DNA of 64,000 nucleotides from Agrococcus pavilionensis RW1 (GTDB lineage: Bacteria > Actinomycetota > Actinomycetes > Actinomycetales > Microbacteriaceae): contig NZ_ASHR01000001.1 of the NCBI RefSeq assembly GCF_000400485.1, positions 32,626 through 96,625 on the forward strand. Direction: 5' to 3'. The position numbers and the translations under genes were made by a program. Below the pieces are notes generated by a model, which was given only the letters and a program-made list of their open reading frames with translations, was not told where the DNA came from and did not search any database. The stretch's first letter is position 1, and each line of letters begins with the position of its first letter. This document shows, one piece after another, positions 54,487 to 63,611 of the stretch.

Positions 54487-55439
54487 GCGGTCGCGGCTCG
54501 CGCCTTCGGTCGCTGCCCGACGAGCACACCGGCGCCGATCACGACCGCCGCGCCGACGACCTCCCACACCCCGAGCCGCTCGCCGAGCACGAGCACGCCG
54601 AGCGCGACGGCGACGACCGGGATGAGGTACGTCACGGTCGCGGCGACCGTTGGGCCGACGGCGCGCACGACCTCGAACTGCAGCACGTAGGCGAGCCCGG
54701 TGCCGAGCACGCCGAGCGCGATCGTCGCCACGAGTGCGAGCGGGAGCGCCTCGGGCGCGTGCGAGCCGATCGGCGACCAGCCCTCGATCGCGCTCCAGCC
54801 GAGCAGCGCGACGAGCACCATCGGCAGGCCCGTGACCATGAGCGCCGTCGGGTGCGCGATGCCGGGCACCTCGCGGTGCGCGAGCAGGCGCCGGTTGAGC
54901 GTCCACCCGACGCCGTACGACGCGGCGCCGCCGACCGCGATGAGGAAGCCGACGACGTCGGGCCCCGAGTGCGCCGTCCACGGCTGCGCGATGAGCACGA
55001 CGCCGGCGAGACCGAGCAGCACGGCGCCGAGCTTGCGCGGCGTGAGCTGATCGCTCGGCAGCAGCAGGAGCGCGAAGACCACCGTCGCGATCGGCGTCGC
55101 GGCGTTCGCGAGCCCCGTGAGGCTCGACGAGATGCGCGTCTCGGCGACGACGAAGAGCGTGAACGGCAGCGCGGTGAGGAAGAACGAGCACACCGCGAGC
55201 AACGCCCACGTGCGCGCATCGCTCGGCAGCCGCACGCGCATCGCGAGCGCGAGCAGCACGAGCGTGATGGCGGCGACGCCGATGCGCAGCGTCGCGATCT
55301 GCATCGGGTGGAGCGCGTCGAGGCCGAGCTTCATGAGCAGGAACGACGAGCCCCAGATGAGGGCGAGCGCGATCCAGAGCGCTTGCCACGGCAGGCGCGC
55401 GAGGCCGCGCGCGGGTGCCTCGAGCTCGGTGACGGTCAC
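54483..55439 (-). CDS. EamA/DMT-family permease
   Basis: A ten-helix drug/metabolite transporter of 318 residues with two EamA repeats. The first starts WQALWIALALIWGSSFLLMKLGLDALHPMQIATLRIGVAA, and the second is VVGFLIAVGGAASYGVGWTLNRRL to about residue 300. The LGERLGVWEVVGAAVVIGAGVLVG ending is typical. Substrate unknown, probably export of a small metabolite or amino acid. The GTG start at 55439 is 12 bases from the pdxT stop. Confidence 0.92.
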   Translation of the reverse strand: MTVTELEAPARGLARLPWQALWIALALIWGSSFLLMKLGLDALHPMQIATLRIGVAAITLVLLALAMRVRLPSDARTWALLAVCSFFLTALPFTLFVVAETRISSSLTGLANAATPIATVVFALLLLPSDQLTPRKLGAVLLGLAGVVLIAQPWTAHSGPDVVGFLIAVGGAASYGVGWTLNRRLLAHREVPGIAHPTALMVTGLPMVLVALLGWSAIEGWSPIGSHAPEALPLALVATIALGVLGTGLAYVLQFEVVRAVGPTVAATVTYLIPVVAVALGVLVLGERLGVWEVVGAAVVIGAGVLVGQRPKARAATA

Positions 55440-55451
55440 CGGCGCATCCGA

Positions 55452-56054
55452 TCACGCACGGCCGACACGCTCCACGCGATCGAGGAAGCGCCGGTGGAAG
55501 CGGGGCTCGCCGCCGACCTCCGGGTGGAAGGCGATGCCGGTGACGGTGCCCTGCTCGACCGCGACGATCCGCTCCCCCACGGCTGCGAGCACCTCGACGC
55601 CCTCGCCGACGCGCTCGACGACGGGCGCGCGGATGAAGGTCGCGTGCACGGGCTCGTCGCCGAGCGCGGGCACGTCGAGCTCCGTCTCGAACGAGTCCAC
55701 TTGGCTGCCGAAGGCGTTGCGCCGCACGTCGACGTCGAGGCCGCCGAAGGGCAGCTGCGTCGGGAGGCCGTCGAGGATGCGCTCGGCGAGCAGGATGAGG
55801 CCAGCGCACGTGCCGAGCACGGGCATGCCCGCCGCGATCCGCTCGCGGATCGGCTCGCGAAGCCCGAGATGCCGCGCGAGCTTGTCGATGACGCTCGACT
55901 CGCCGCCCGGCAGCACGAGGCCGTCGACGGCCGCGAGCTGCGGGGGCGAGCGCACGAGCGACACCTCGGCGCCGAGCGACTCGAGCATCGCCACGTGCTC
56001 GCGGACGTCGCCCTGGAGGGCGAGCACGCCGACGCGCGGCGCGCCGGTCGTCAC
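55452..56054 (-). CDS. pdxT: Pyridoxal 5'-phosphate synthase glutaminase subunit PdxT
   Basis: Glutamine amidotransferase that feeds ammonia to PdxS. The 200 residues show [28 protein letters not shown], the nucleophile Cys in [25 protein letters not shown] and the His-Glu pair in GIAFHPEV. The GTG start at 56054 overlaps the pdxS stop (GTGA), so the two subunits are coupled. Confidence 0.97.
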   Translation of the reverse strand: MTTGAPRVGVLALQGDVREHVAMLESLGAEVSLVRSPPQLAAVDGLVLPGGESSVIDKLARHLGLREPIRERIAAGMPVLGTCAGLILLAERILDGLPTQLPFGGLDVDVRRNAFGSQVDSFETELDVPALGDEPVHATFIRAPVVERVGEGVEVLAAVGERIVAVEQGTVTGIAFHPEVGGEPRFHRRFLDRVERVGRA

Positions 56055-56965
56055 CAGCCGCGCTCGGCGAGCCGGTGCGGCGCGGGCAGGTCGGCCACGT
56101 TGATGCCGACCATCGCCTCGCCGAGGCCCCGCGACGCATCCGCGATCGCCTTGGGGTCGTCGAACGCGGCCGTCGCCTTCACGATCGCGGCCGCGCGGCG
56201 CTCGGGGCTGCCCGACTTGAAGATGCCGGAGCCGACGAAGACGCCATCGGCGCCGAGCTGCATCATCATCGCCGCGTCGGCGGGCGTCGCGACGCCGCCG
56301 GCGGTGAAGAGCACGACGGGGAGCGACCCGCGCTCGGCGACCTCGGCGACGAGGTCGAACGGCGCCTGCAGCTCCTTCGCCGCGACGTAGAGCTCGTCCT
56401 TCGACAGGCCCTGCAGCCGACGGATCTCGCCCTTGATGGTGCGGATGTGCTTGGTCGCCTCGGAGACGTCGCCCGTGCCGGCCTCGCCCTTCGAGCGGAT
56501 CATCGCCGCGCCCTCGGTGATGCGGCGGAGCGCCTCGCCGAGGTTGGTCGCGCCGCACACGAACGGCACCGTGAAGGGCCACTTGTCGATGTGGTTGACG
56601 TAGTCGGCGGGGCTCAGCACCTCCGACTCGTCGATGTAGTCGACCTCGAGCGCCTCGAGCACCCGCGCCTCGACGAAGTGGCCGATGCGGGCCTTCGCCA
56701 TCACCGGGATCGAGACCTCGGCCTTGATCGCGTCGATGAGGTCGGGGTCGGACATGCGGGCGACGCCGCCCTGCGCGCGGATGTCGGCGGGCACGCGCTC
56801 GAGCGCCATGACCGCGACGGCCCCCGCGTCCTCGGCGATGCGCGCCTGCTCGGGGGTGACGACGTCCATGATGACGCCGCCCTTCAGCATCTCGGCGAGG
56901 CCGCGCTTGACGCGCGCGGAGCCGGTCGTGGACGTGCTGGTGGTGCTGGTGCGGTTCTCGGTCAC
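56051..56965 (-). CDS. pdxS: Pyridoxal 5'-phosphate synthase lyase subunit PdxS
   Basis: Makes PLP from ribose 5-phosphate, glyceraldehyde 3-phosphate and ammonia. The TIM barrel shows [17 protein letters not shown], the Schiff-base lysines in [13 protein letters not shown] and [12 protein letters not shown], and [20 protein letters not shown] chose the GTG at 56965 (304 aa); a TAGCAT box lies eight bases upstream and would overlap the alternative TTG at 56974. A Ser/Thr-rich N-terminal tail of about 15 residues precedes the fold. Confidence 0.95.
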   Translation of the reverse strand: MTENRTSTTSTSTTGSARVKRGLAEMLKGGVIMDVVTPEQARIAEDAGAVAVMALERVPADIRAQGGVARMSDPDLIDAIKAEVSIPVMAKARIGHFVEARVLEALEVDYIDESEVLSPADYVNHIDKWPFTVPFVCGATNLGEALRRITEGAAMIRSKGEAGTGDVSEATKHIRTIKGEIRRLQGLSKDELYVAAKELQAPFDLVAEVAERGSLPVVLFTAGGVATPADAAMMMQLGADGVFVGSGIFKSGSPERRAAAIVKATAAFDDPKAIADASRGLGEAMVGINVADLPAPHRLAERGW

Positions 56966-56973
56966 GTCTGTCA

Positions 56974-56979
56974 ATGCTA
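56974..56979 (-). promoter_or_regulatory. -10 box of (near-)leaderless pdxST
   Basis: TAGCAT in CGTAGCATTGACAG, eight bases before the GTG at 56965. It overlaps the alternative TTG start, which argues against that start. No -35 hexamer is clear. Confidence 0.45.
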
Positions 56980-57034
56980 CGCGGGTGCGGAGCCTCCGGC
57001 GCGCACCCGGCGCGTCACCGGACGTGACCGATCG

Positions 57035-57684
57035 TCACACCGGCCAGGCGGCCTGGATGTCCTGGCGCATGTCCTCGAGCAGGATCGGCAGCGCCTTCGT
57101 CTTCGCGATGATCGGGAAGAAGTTCGAGTCGAGCGACCATCGCGGCACGATGTGCTGGTGCAGGTGGTCGGCGATGCCCGCGCCGGCGATGCGGCCCTGG
57201 TTCATGCCGATGTTGAAGCCCTGGCAGCGCGTCACCTGCGAGAGCACGCGCATCGCGGTCTGCGTGAGCACGGCCATCTCGGCGACCTCCTCGGTCGTCG
57301 CCTGGTCGTACATCCCGACGTGCCGGTACGGGCACACCATCATGTGCCCCGTGTTGTACGGGTAGAGGTTCAGCAGCACGAAGCACGTCTCGCCGCGGTG
57401 GACGATGAGGCCCTGGTCGTCGGCGAGCTCGGGCGCGCGGCAGAACGGGCACGCGTGCTCGTCGGGCATCTGGCCGTTCTGGATGTAGACCATCCGGTAC
57501 GGGGTCCACAGGCGCTGGAACGCATCCGGCACGCCCGGGAGCTCGCTCGACATCTGGGTCGGCGCGCCCCACGCGTGCTCGGCGACGAGCGGCTCCTCGG
57601 GCGGCTCGGCCGGGTCGAACGCCGGGAGCGCGTCGCGGTGGAGCGCCGCGCGCTCGGCCGGCTCGTCGAGGTGCCGCTCGTCGG

Positions 57685-57688
<4 letters not shown>
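57035..57688 (-). CDS. HIT-family nucleotide-binding protein
   Basis: A 217-residue HIT-fold hydrolase or AP4A phosphorylase-like protein. A zinc-type CPFC motif ([11 protein letters not shown]), [20 protein letters not shown], and the histidine triad [10 protein letters not shown] are visible. The N-terminal ~60 residues are an acidic extension. The ATG at 57688 overlaps the thrS stop (ATGA); thrS-HIT pairing is common in actinobacteria. The substrate is probably a dinucleoside polyphosphate or adenylylated metabolite. Confidence 0.92.
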
Positions 57689-59640
<1,952 letters not shown>

Positions 59641-59646
59641 CGCTCC

Positions 59647-59652
59647 ATCGTA
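59647..59652 (-). promoter_or_regulatory. -10 box of leaderless thrS
   Basis: TACGAT, then GGAGCG, then the thrS GTG. The six-base gap equals that of rarA, ruvA, selO and others. The absence of a leader also means no T-box regulation. Confidence 0.5.
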
Positions 59653-59707
59653 GATCGCCGCCCGCGCGCGCCCGGTCAGCGTCAGCGGCCCGTGATGGGA
59701 TGCGGCC

Positions 59708-59842
59708 ATGGGAAGCGATGAGACGGATGCGGTGGTCGAGCCCGAGCTGCACGACGGCTGGGCGACGAGCACGGACCTCTTCCAGCTGGACGTCTGGATG
59801 GCGCGGCACGCCGCACCGGATGCCGAGGCGAGCGACGAGTAG
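59708..59842 (+). CDS. Possible small acidic protein (44 aa)
   Basis: An ATG-started frame of 44 residues, [19 protein letters not shown] then [25 protein letters not shown]. Codon use follows the local G/C third-position bias. It is strongly acidic with an aromatic core ([14 protein letters not shown]). TGGGAT lies six bases upstream, an imperfect -10 box at leaderless distance. It is divergent from thrS and ends 15 bases from the convergent selO stop. No function recognised; it could be spurious. Confidence 0.45.
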   Translation: MGSDETDAVVEPELHDGWATSTDLFQLDVWMARHAAPDAEASDE

Positions 59843-59857
59843 CGCGGTCGCGGCGCG

Positions 59858-61324
59858 TCAGGTGCCGCAGTAGGTGCGGTAGGCGCGGAATTCGGCCTCG
59901 GGGCCGGGCTCCGCGTAGCGCTCGAAGCCGGCGCGCTCGTCGAAGGGCAGGCGCACGGCGTCGAGCAGCCGCTCGAGCGGCGCGAGGTCGCCCTCCGTCG
60001 CTGCGGCGAGGGCCTCCTCGACGAGGTGGTTGCGCGGCACGTAGACGGGGTTCACGCGATCCATCGCCTCGGCGTCGGGGCGCAGGGCGAGCCAGCGCTC
60101 CGCCCACGCGTCGAAGGCGGCCCGGTGCACGAACCGGTCGCGCGTCGCGTCGGCGCGGCCACGCACGACGCCGCTCAGCCCGCGGAAGAAGGTCGTGAGG
60201 TCGACGCGGCTCGACTCGAGCATCGCGAGCAGCTCGTCGACGAGCAGCGCGGCGGCCTCGTCGTCGACGTCAGACCCGAGGCCCAGCTTCGCGCGCATCC
60301 CGGCGAGCCACGCCGCGCGGTACTGCGGCGCGAACCCCTTGAGCGCGCCGACCGCGAGCTCGAGCGCCTGCTCCTGATCGTCGGCGAGCAGCGGCAGCAG
60401 CGCCTCGCCGAGCCGCGCGAGGTTCCACTCGGCGATCGCCGGCTGGTTGCCGTAGGCGTAGCGCCCGCGGTGGTCGATCGAGCTGAAGACCGTCGCCGGG
60501 TCGTACGCCTCCATGAACGCGCACGGCCCGTAGTCGATCGTCTCGCCCGAGATGGTCATGTTGTCGGTGTTCATGACGCCGTGGACGAATCCCACGGGCA
60601 TCCACTTGGCGACGAGCTCTGCTTGCGCCGCGATCACGGCGCGGTAGAGCTCGAGGTAGGGCTCGGGGCTCTCGGCTGCGGCCGGCGCGTGACGGGCGAT
60701 CGCGTGGTCGGCGAGGCGGCGGAGGACGCCGGCGTCACCCGTCGAGGCGGCGAGCTGGAAGGTGCCGACCCGGAGGTGGCTGCTCGCGACCCGCGCGAGC
60801 ACGGCGCCCGGCAGCCACTCGTCGCGCCGCACGAAGCGGCCGGTCGAGACGACCGCGAGCGAGCGCGTCGTCGGGATCCCGAGCGCGTGCATCGCCTCGC
60901 TCACGACGAGCTCGCGCAGCATCGGCCCGATCGCGGCGAGGCCGTCGCCGCCGCGCGCGAAGCGGGTCGGGCCGGCTCCCTTGAGGTGCAGGTCGCGGAG
61001 CCGCCCCTCGCGGTCGACGAGCTCGCCGAGCAGCAGCGCCCGGCCGTCGCCGAGCACGGGCGAGTAGGCGCCGAACTGATGGCCTGCGTAGGCCTGCGCG
61101 ACGGGTCTCGCTCCCTCGGGCAGCGCGGTGCCGACGAGCAGGCGCACGCCGTCGTCGCTGCGCAGGAAGTCGGGGTCGAGGCCGAGCTCGGCCGCGAGCG
61201 CGTCGTTGAGCACGAGCAGCTTCGGCTCCGGCGGCTCGACGGCCTGCCACGGCATCGCGAGCTCCGGGAGCTCGCGAGCGAATCGCGCGTCGAGCGCGAC
61301 GGCCGTGCCGGGGAGTGCGATCAC
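59858..61324 (-). CDS. selO: SelO/YdiU family protein adenylyltransferase
   Basis: Pseudokinase-fold enzyme that AMPylates proteins. The 488 residues show [28 protein letters not shown], the substrate-loop [22 protein letters not shown]...[18 protein letters not shown], and [28 protein letters not shown] with the Asn-Asp metal site. It ends in YCGT, so the antepenultimate-type Cys stands where selenoprotein forms carry Sec. The GTG start at 61324 is six bases after a TAGCCT box. Confidence 0.94.
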   Translation of the reverse strand: MIALPGTAVALDARFARELPELAMPWQAVEPPEPKLLVLNDALAAELGLDPDFLRSDDGVRLLVGTALPEGARPVAQAYAGHQFGAYSPVLGDGRALLLGELVDREGRLRDLHLKGAGPTRFARGGDGLAAIGPMLRELVVSEAMHALGIPTTRSLAVVSTGRFVRRDEWLPGAVLARVASSHLRVGTFQLAASTGDAGVLRRLADHAIARHAPAAAESPEPYLELYRAVIAAQAELVAKWMPVGFVHGVMNTDNMTISGETIDYGPCAFMEAYDPATVFSSIDHRGRYAYGNQPAIAEWNLARLGEALLPLLADDQEQALELAVGALKGFAPQYRAAWLAGMRAKLGLGSDVDDEAAALLVDELLAMLESSRVDLTTFFRGLSGVVRGRADATRDRFVHRAAFDAWAERWLALRPDAEAMDRVNPVYVPRNHLVEEALAAATEGDLAPLERLLDAVRLPFDERAGFERYAEPGPEAEFRAYRTYCGT

Positions 61325-61330
61325 GCGGCG

Positions 61331-61336
61331 AGGCTA
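61331..61336 (-). promoter_or_regulatory. -10 box of leaderless selO
   Basis: TAGCCT, then CGCCGC, then GTG at 61324. Same geometry as the other leaderless genes. Confidence 0.45.
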
Positions 61337-61438
61337 GCCCCGCATCCTGATCGCGCGCCGGGCCGGCGCCGTCGATCCGATCCGCATCGCTCGCGCTGCC
61401 GGTCGCCACGAGCCACGCGTGGCTCGACCGAGCGGGCA

Positions 61439-61444
61439 TAGGCT
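61439..61444 (+). promoter_or_regulatory. -10 box of leaderless 80-aa gene
   Basis: TAGGCT, then CCGGAC, then ATG at 61451. The gap is again six bases. Confidence 0.45.
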
Positions 61445-61450
61445 CCGGAC

Positions 61451-61693
61451 ATGAGCCACCCCACGCAGCACACCGTCTACTCCGCCGCCGACATCGCTGC
61501 GGTGCTCGACGAGCTGCGGGAGTGCGGGCCAGACCCGCTCGCGCTGCGCCGCTGGGCGGCGCGCCGCGAGGTGCGCACGGCGCTCGTGCGCGCGAGCCGG
61601 CTCGTGAGCTCCGTGCGGCTGCCCGGCAAGACGCCGGGCGGCGGATGGGTCGAGTTCTCGCTCATCGGCGGCGCCTGGTCGCGCACCAGGTAG
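61451..61693 (+). CDS. Hypothetical protein (80 aa)
   Basis: An 80-residue basic protein starting MSHPTQHTVYSAADIAAVLDELRECGPDPLALRRWAARREVRTALVRASRLV and ending GGGWVEFSLIGGAWSRTR. It looks mainly helical in the first two thirds and ends in a beta-like hairpin. A leaderless promoter box and a terminator-like hairpin at 61709-61728 support it as a gene. It is divergent from selO. No domain recognised. Confidence 0.65.
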   Translation: MSHPTQHTVYSAADIAAVLDELRECGPDPLALRRWAARREVRTALVRASRLVSSVRLPGKTPGGGWVEFSLIGGAWSRTR

Positions 61694-61708
61694 CCGCCCG
61701 CGGTCGCG

Positions 61709-61728
61709 CTCGAGGCATCCGCCTCGAG
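61709..61728 (+). terminator. Hairpin after the 80-aa gene
   Basis: CTCGAGGC pairs with GCCTCGAG around ATCC, 16 bases after the stop at 61693. It adjoins the tRNA terminator at 61738-61760. Confidence 0.5.
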
Positions 61729-61737
61729 GAACACGAA

Positions 61738-61760
61738 GACCCCCAGTCGAGCTGGGGGTC
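61738..61760 (-). terminator. Terminator of the Gly-Cys-Val tRNA cluster
   Basis: GACCCCCAG pairs with CTGGGGGTC around TCGAG, seven bases past the 3' end of tRNA-Val on the minus strand. On that strand TTCGTGTTCC follows, a weak T-rich tail. Confidence 0.75.
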
Positions 61761-61766
61761 TGATGG

Positions 61767-61838
61767 TGGGCGATACTGGGTTCGAACCAGTGACCTCTTC
61801 CGTGTCAGGGAAGCGCGCTACCGCTGCGCCAATCGCCC
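61767..61838 (-). tRNA. tRNA-Val (GAC)
   Basis: Cloverleaf of 72 nt on the minus strand. Acceptor GGGCGAT/ATCGCCC, D arm GCGCAGCGGTAGCGC, anticodon stem CTTCC/GGAAG with loop CTGACAC (anticodon GAC), T arm with GGTTCGAACCC. CCA is not encoded. Last of three tRNA genes in the minus cluster. Confidence 0.95.
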
Positions 61839-61852
61839 TAGGAGGGGAATCG

Positions 61853-61923
61853 AGGTGGAGACGGGATTCGAACCCGCGTAGACGGCTTTGCAGGCCGCTG
61901 CCTCACCACTCGGCCACCCCACC
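61853..61923 (-). tRNA. tRNA-Cys (GCA)
   Basis: Cloverleaf of 71 nt on the minus strand. Acceptor GGTGGGG with CTCCACC, loop CTGCAAA gives anticodon GCA, discriminator U, T arm with GGGTTCGAATCCC. CCA not encoded. It lies 14 bases from tRNA-Val. Confidence 0.95.
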
Positions 61924-61960
61924 AGGTGGTGTGAGATTCGCTCTCATGAGATTGCTCTCG

Positions 61961-62032
61961 AGCGGATGACGAGATTCGAACTCGCGACCCTCACCTTGGC
62001 AAGGTGATGCGCTACCACTGCGCCACATCCGC
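61961..62032 (-). tRNA. tRNA-Gly (GCC)
   Basis: Cloverleaf of 72 nt on the minus strand. Acceptor GCGGATG/CATCCGC, loop TTGCCAA gives anticodon GCC, T arm with GAGTTCGAATCTC. CCA not encoded. First gene of the Gly-Cys-Val cluster, an order common in actinobacteria. Confidence 0.95.
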
Positions 62033-62059
62033 GGGGCTCATCGCTGAGCGCCTTGGAAG

Positions 62060-62088
62060 ACTATACCCACGGCTCCGGCGCGATGCAA
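62060..62088 (-). promoter_or_regulatory. Promoter of the Gly-Cys-Val tRNA cluster
   Basis: TTGCAT (62083-62088) and TATAGT (62060-62065) on the minus strand with a 17-base spacer. This is the best sigma-70-type promoter in the window. Transcription would begin near 62053, about 20 bases before tRNA-Gly. Confidence 0.8.
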
Positions 62089-62191
62089 AATCGAGCCCGC
62101 GTCGTGGCGCCGGCGCCCTCCTGGTCATGCGCGGGGCTCCGGATGTGGCACACTGGATCGGTCCGCACGCGCCTCGCGCGCTGAGCGGCAC

Positions 62192-62264
62192 GGGCGATTG
62201 GCGCAGTTGGTAGCGCGCTTCCTTCACACGGAAGAGGTCATCAGTTCGAGTCTGGTATCGCCCA
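62192..62264 (+). tRNA. tRNA-Val (CAC)
   Basis: Cloverleaf of 73 nt. Acceptor GGGCGAT/ATCGCCC, D arm GCGCAGTTGGTAGCGC, anticodon stem CTTCC/GGAAG with loop TTCACAC (anticodon CAC), T arm with AGTTCGAGTCT. CCA not encoded. It is divergent from the minus cluster and closely similar to its tRNA-Val(GAC), suggesting a shared origin. Confidence 0.95.
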
Positions 62265-62270
62265 CCGGCA

Positions 62271-62296
62271 GGGCCCGCACCGTATGGTGCGGGCCC
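62271..62296 (+). terminator. Terminator after tRNA-Val, shared with the copper-storage gene
   Basis: GGGCCCGCACC pairs with GGTGCGGGCCC around GTAT, seven bases past the tRNA. It lies between convergent units (the minus-strand gene ends at 62317) and probably works in both directions. Confidence 0.8.
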
Positions 62297-62316
62297 TCAC
62301 TCGTTCCGGTCGGCGC

Positions 62317-62718
62317 CTACGCGGCAGCGGCCTCGCAGTGCTCGGCGCAGCGCTCGCACGCCTCCGCGCACTCGCGGCAGTGGTCCATGTCGTGACGGCG
62401 GCACTCGGCCGCGCATGCGCGGCACATCGACGCGCACGCCTCGAGCAGCGCGCTCACCGTCTCCGGCGGCAGCGCGGCGCCGCGTCGCAGGATGCCCGCG
62501 ACAGCGGTGCAGAGCTCGGCGCACGCCTCGCACATCGCGGCGCAGTCGAGCATCCCCTCGCGCACATCGGCGGCGGCGCACTCGCGGCACGCCGTCGCGC
62601 AGCGCTCGAGCTCGGCGATGCGCGCGCTGTGGTCGACGGCCTGCTCTCCGGCTCCCCCGGCGCCTGCTCCCCCGGCGCCTGCTCCCCCGGCGTGCTCCTC
62701 CTCGTGACCGTGGTGCAT
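62317..62718 (-). CDS. Cys-rich four-helix-bundle copper-storage protein (Csp/DUF326 family)
   Basis: A 133-residue protein with 16 cysteines arranged as CxxxC/CxxC pairs along helices: CATACREC, CAAMCEACAELC, CASMCRACAAEC and HCRECAEACERCAEHC. This is the pattern of Csp proteins, which store many Cu(I) ions inside a four-helix bundle. No export signal is seen, so it should be cytosolic (Csp3-like). The N-terminus has MHHGHEEEH and a Gly/Ala repeat (GGAGA units) coded by 15-bp tandem repeats at 62651-62695. A GGAGGG site precedes the ATG. No copper sensor gene lies nearby. Confidence 0.88.
   Translation of the reverse strand: MHHGHEEEHAGGAGAGGAGAGGAGEQAVDHSARIAELERCATACRECAAADVREGMLDCAAMCEACAELCTAVAGILRRGAALPPETVSALLEACASMCRACAAECRRHDMDHCRECAEACERCAEHCEAAAA
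62651..62695. repeat. Three 15-bp tandem repeats inside the copper-storage gene
   Basis: Unit GCTCCCCCGGCGCCT occurs at 62651-62665 and 62666-62680, with a variant at 62681-62695. It codes the Gly/Ala linker after the His-rich N-terminus and may change length by slippage without a frameshift. Confidence 0.8.
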
Positions 62719-62799
62719 CGTCCCTCCTCTCGGCGGGCCGGCGCCCGCGCATCGGTTGCCCGCGACCGTACGCGCGGATGCTGGGCGCGCGGTGAGCGC

Positions 62800-62805
62800 T
62801 AGCGT
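62800..62805 (+). promoter_or_regulatory. -10 box of leaderless SDR gene
   Basis: TAGCGT, then CGAGCC, then ATG at 62812. The six-base gap matches the other leaderless genes. Confidence 0.45.
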
Positions 62806-62811
62806 CGAGCC

Positions 62812-63489
62812 ATGGATCTCCAGCTCTCAGACCGGGTCGTGCTCGTCGTCGGCGGCACGGGCTTCATCGGCAGCGCGATCGTCGACACGCTCCGCACCGA
62901 GGGCGCGACCGTCGTCGCCGCCGCGCGCGGCGAGTCGGCCGACGTCGTCCTCGACGCGTCCGACGACGCATCCATCGCCCGGGCGCTCGAGCGCGTGCGC
63001 TCGGAGCACGGGCGGTTGGATGCGGTGGTCGTCACCGCCGCCCCCGCCGCGCAGACGCTCGACCAGTCGCGGCTGAGCGACCCCGTGCAGGTCGCCGAGG
63101 CTGTCGAGGGCAAGGCGATGGCGTTCCTTCGGGTCGCGAACGCCGTCATCCCCGGCATGCGCGAGGCCGGCTTCGGCCGGGTCATCGGCGTGAGCGGCCA
63201 GAACGCCCTGCTGACGGGCAACATCACCGGCTCGGTGCGGAACGCCGCGCTGCTGATCGCGGCGAAGAACCTCGCCGACGAGCTGGCCGGCACGGGCGTC
63301 GCGGTCAACGTCGTCAACCCCGGTCCCGTGACGGAGTCGCCGAGCGCGGAGGTCGCCGCGGGCAAGCCCGGGGAGTCGTCGCCGCAGCAGATCGCCGACC
63401 TCGTCGCGGTCCTCGTCTCGCCGCGCTCGAGCCTCTCAGGCGAGTCGATCGCGACGGGCCACAAGGTGCGCGGCGCCGTCTTCCTCTGA
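62812..63489 (+). CDS. Atypical short-chain dehydrogenase/reductase-like protein
   Basis: A 225-residue Rossmann protein. The nucleotide loop VVGGTGFIGSAIVDTL and the later VVNPGPVTESPSAE fit SDR proteins. The catalytic Tyr-x3-Lys is missing: where YxxxK should precede the AAL helix, the sequence is ITGSVRNAALL, with Gly and Asn in the Tyr and Lys places by my alignment. The Ser of the triad may be that in GVSGQNALL. It may bind nucleotide without normal reductase activity. No operon partner is visible; an IS110-type element follows downstream. Confidence 0.85.
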   Translation: MDLQLSDRVVLVVGGTGFIGSAIVDTLRTEGATVVAAARGESADVVLDASDDASIARALERVRSEHGRLDAVVVTAAPAAQTLDQSRLSDPVQVAEAVEGKAMAFLRVANAVIPGMREAGFGRVIGVSGQNALLTGNITGSVRNAALLIAAKNLADELAGTGVAVNVVNPGPVTESPSAEVAAGKPGESSPQQIADLVAVLVSPRSSLSGESIATGHKVRGAVFL

Positions 63490-63611
63490 CCCGGCCACGC
63501 TCGCTGATTCCGGCCCGGGCGCGATGCGCAGAGCGTGTCGAACGGCACTGCACTCGGCAGTTGACCGGGCCAAAACGGTTCTCCACAACCTGCTCCCGCG
63601 CCCGCTCGCGT

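Noticed and set aside
57012..57040. GTGAC/GTCAC palindrome at the end of the HIT gene as an operator
   Set aside because: Only five base pairs, overlaps the coding end, and could arise by chance at this base composition.
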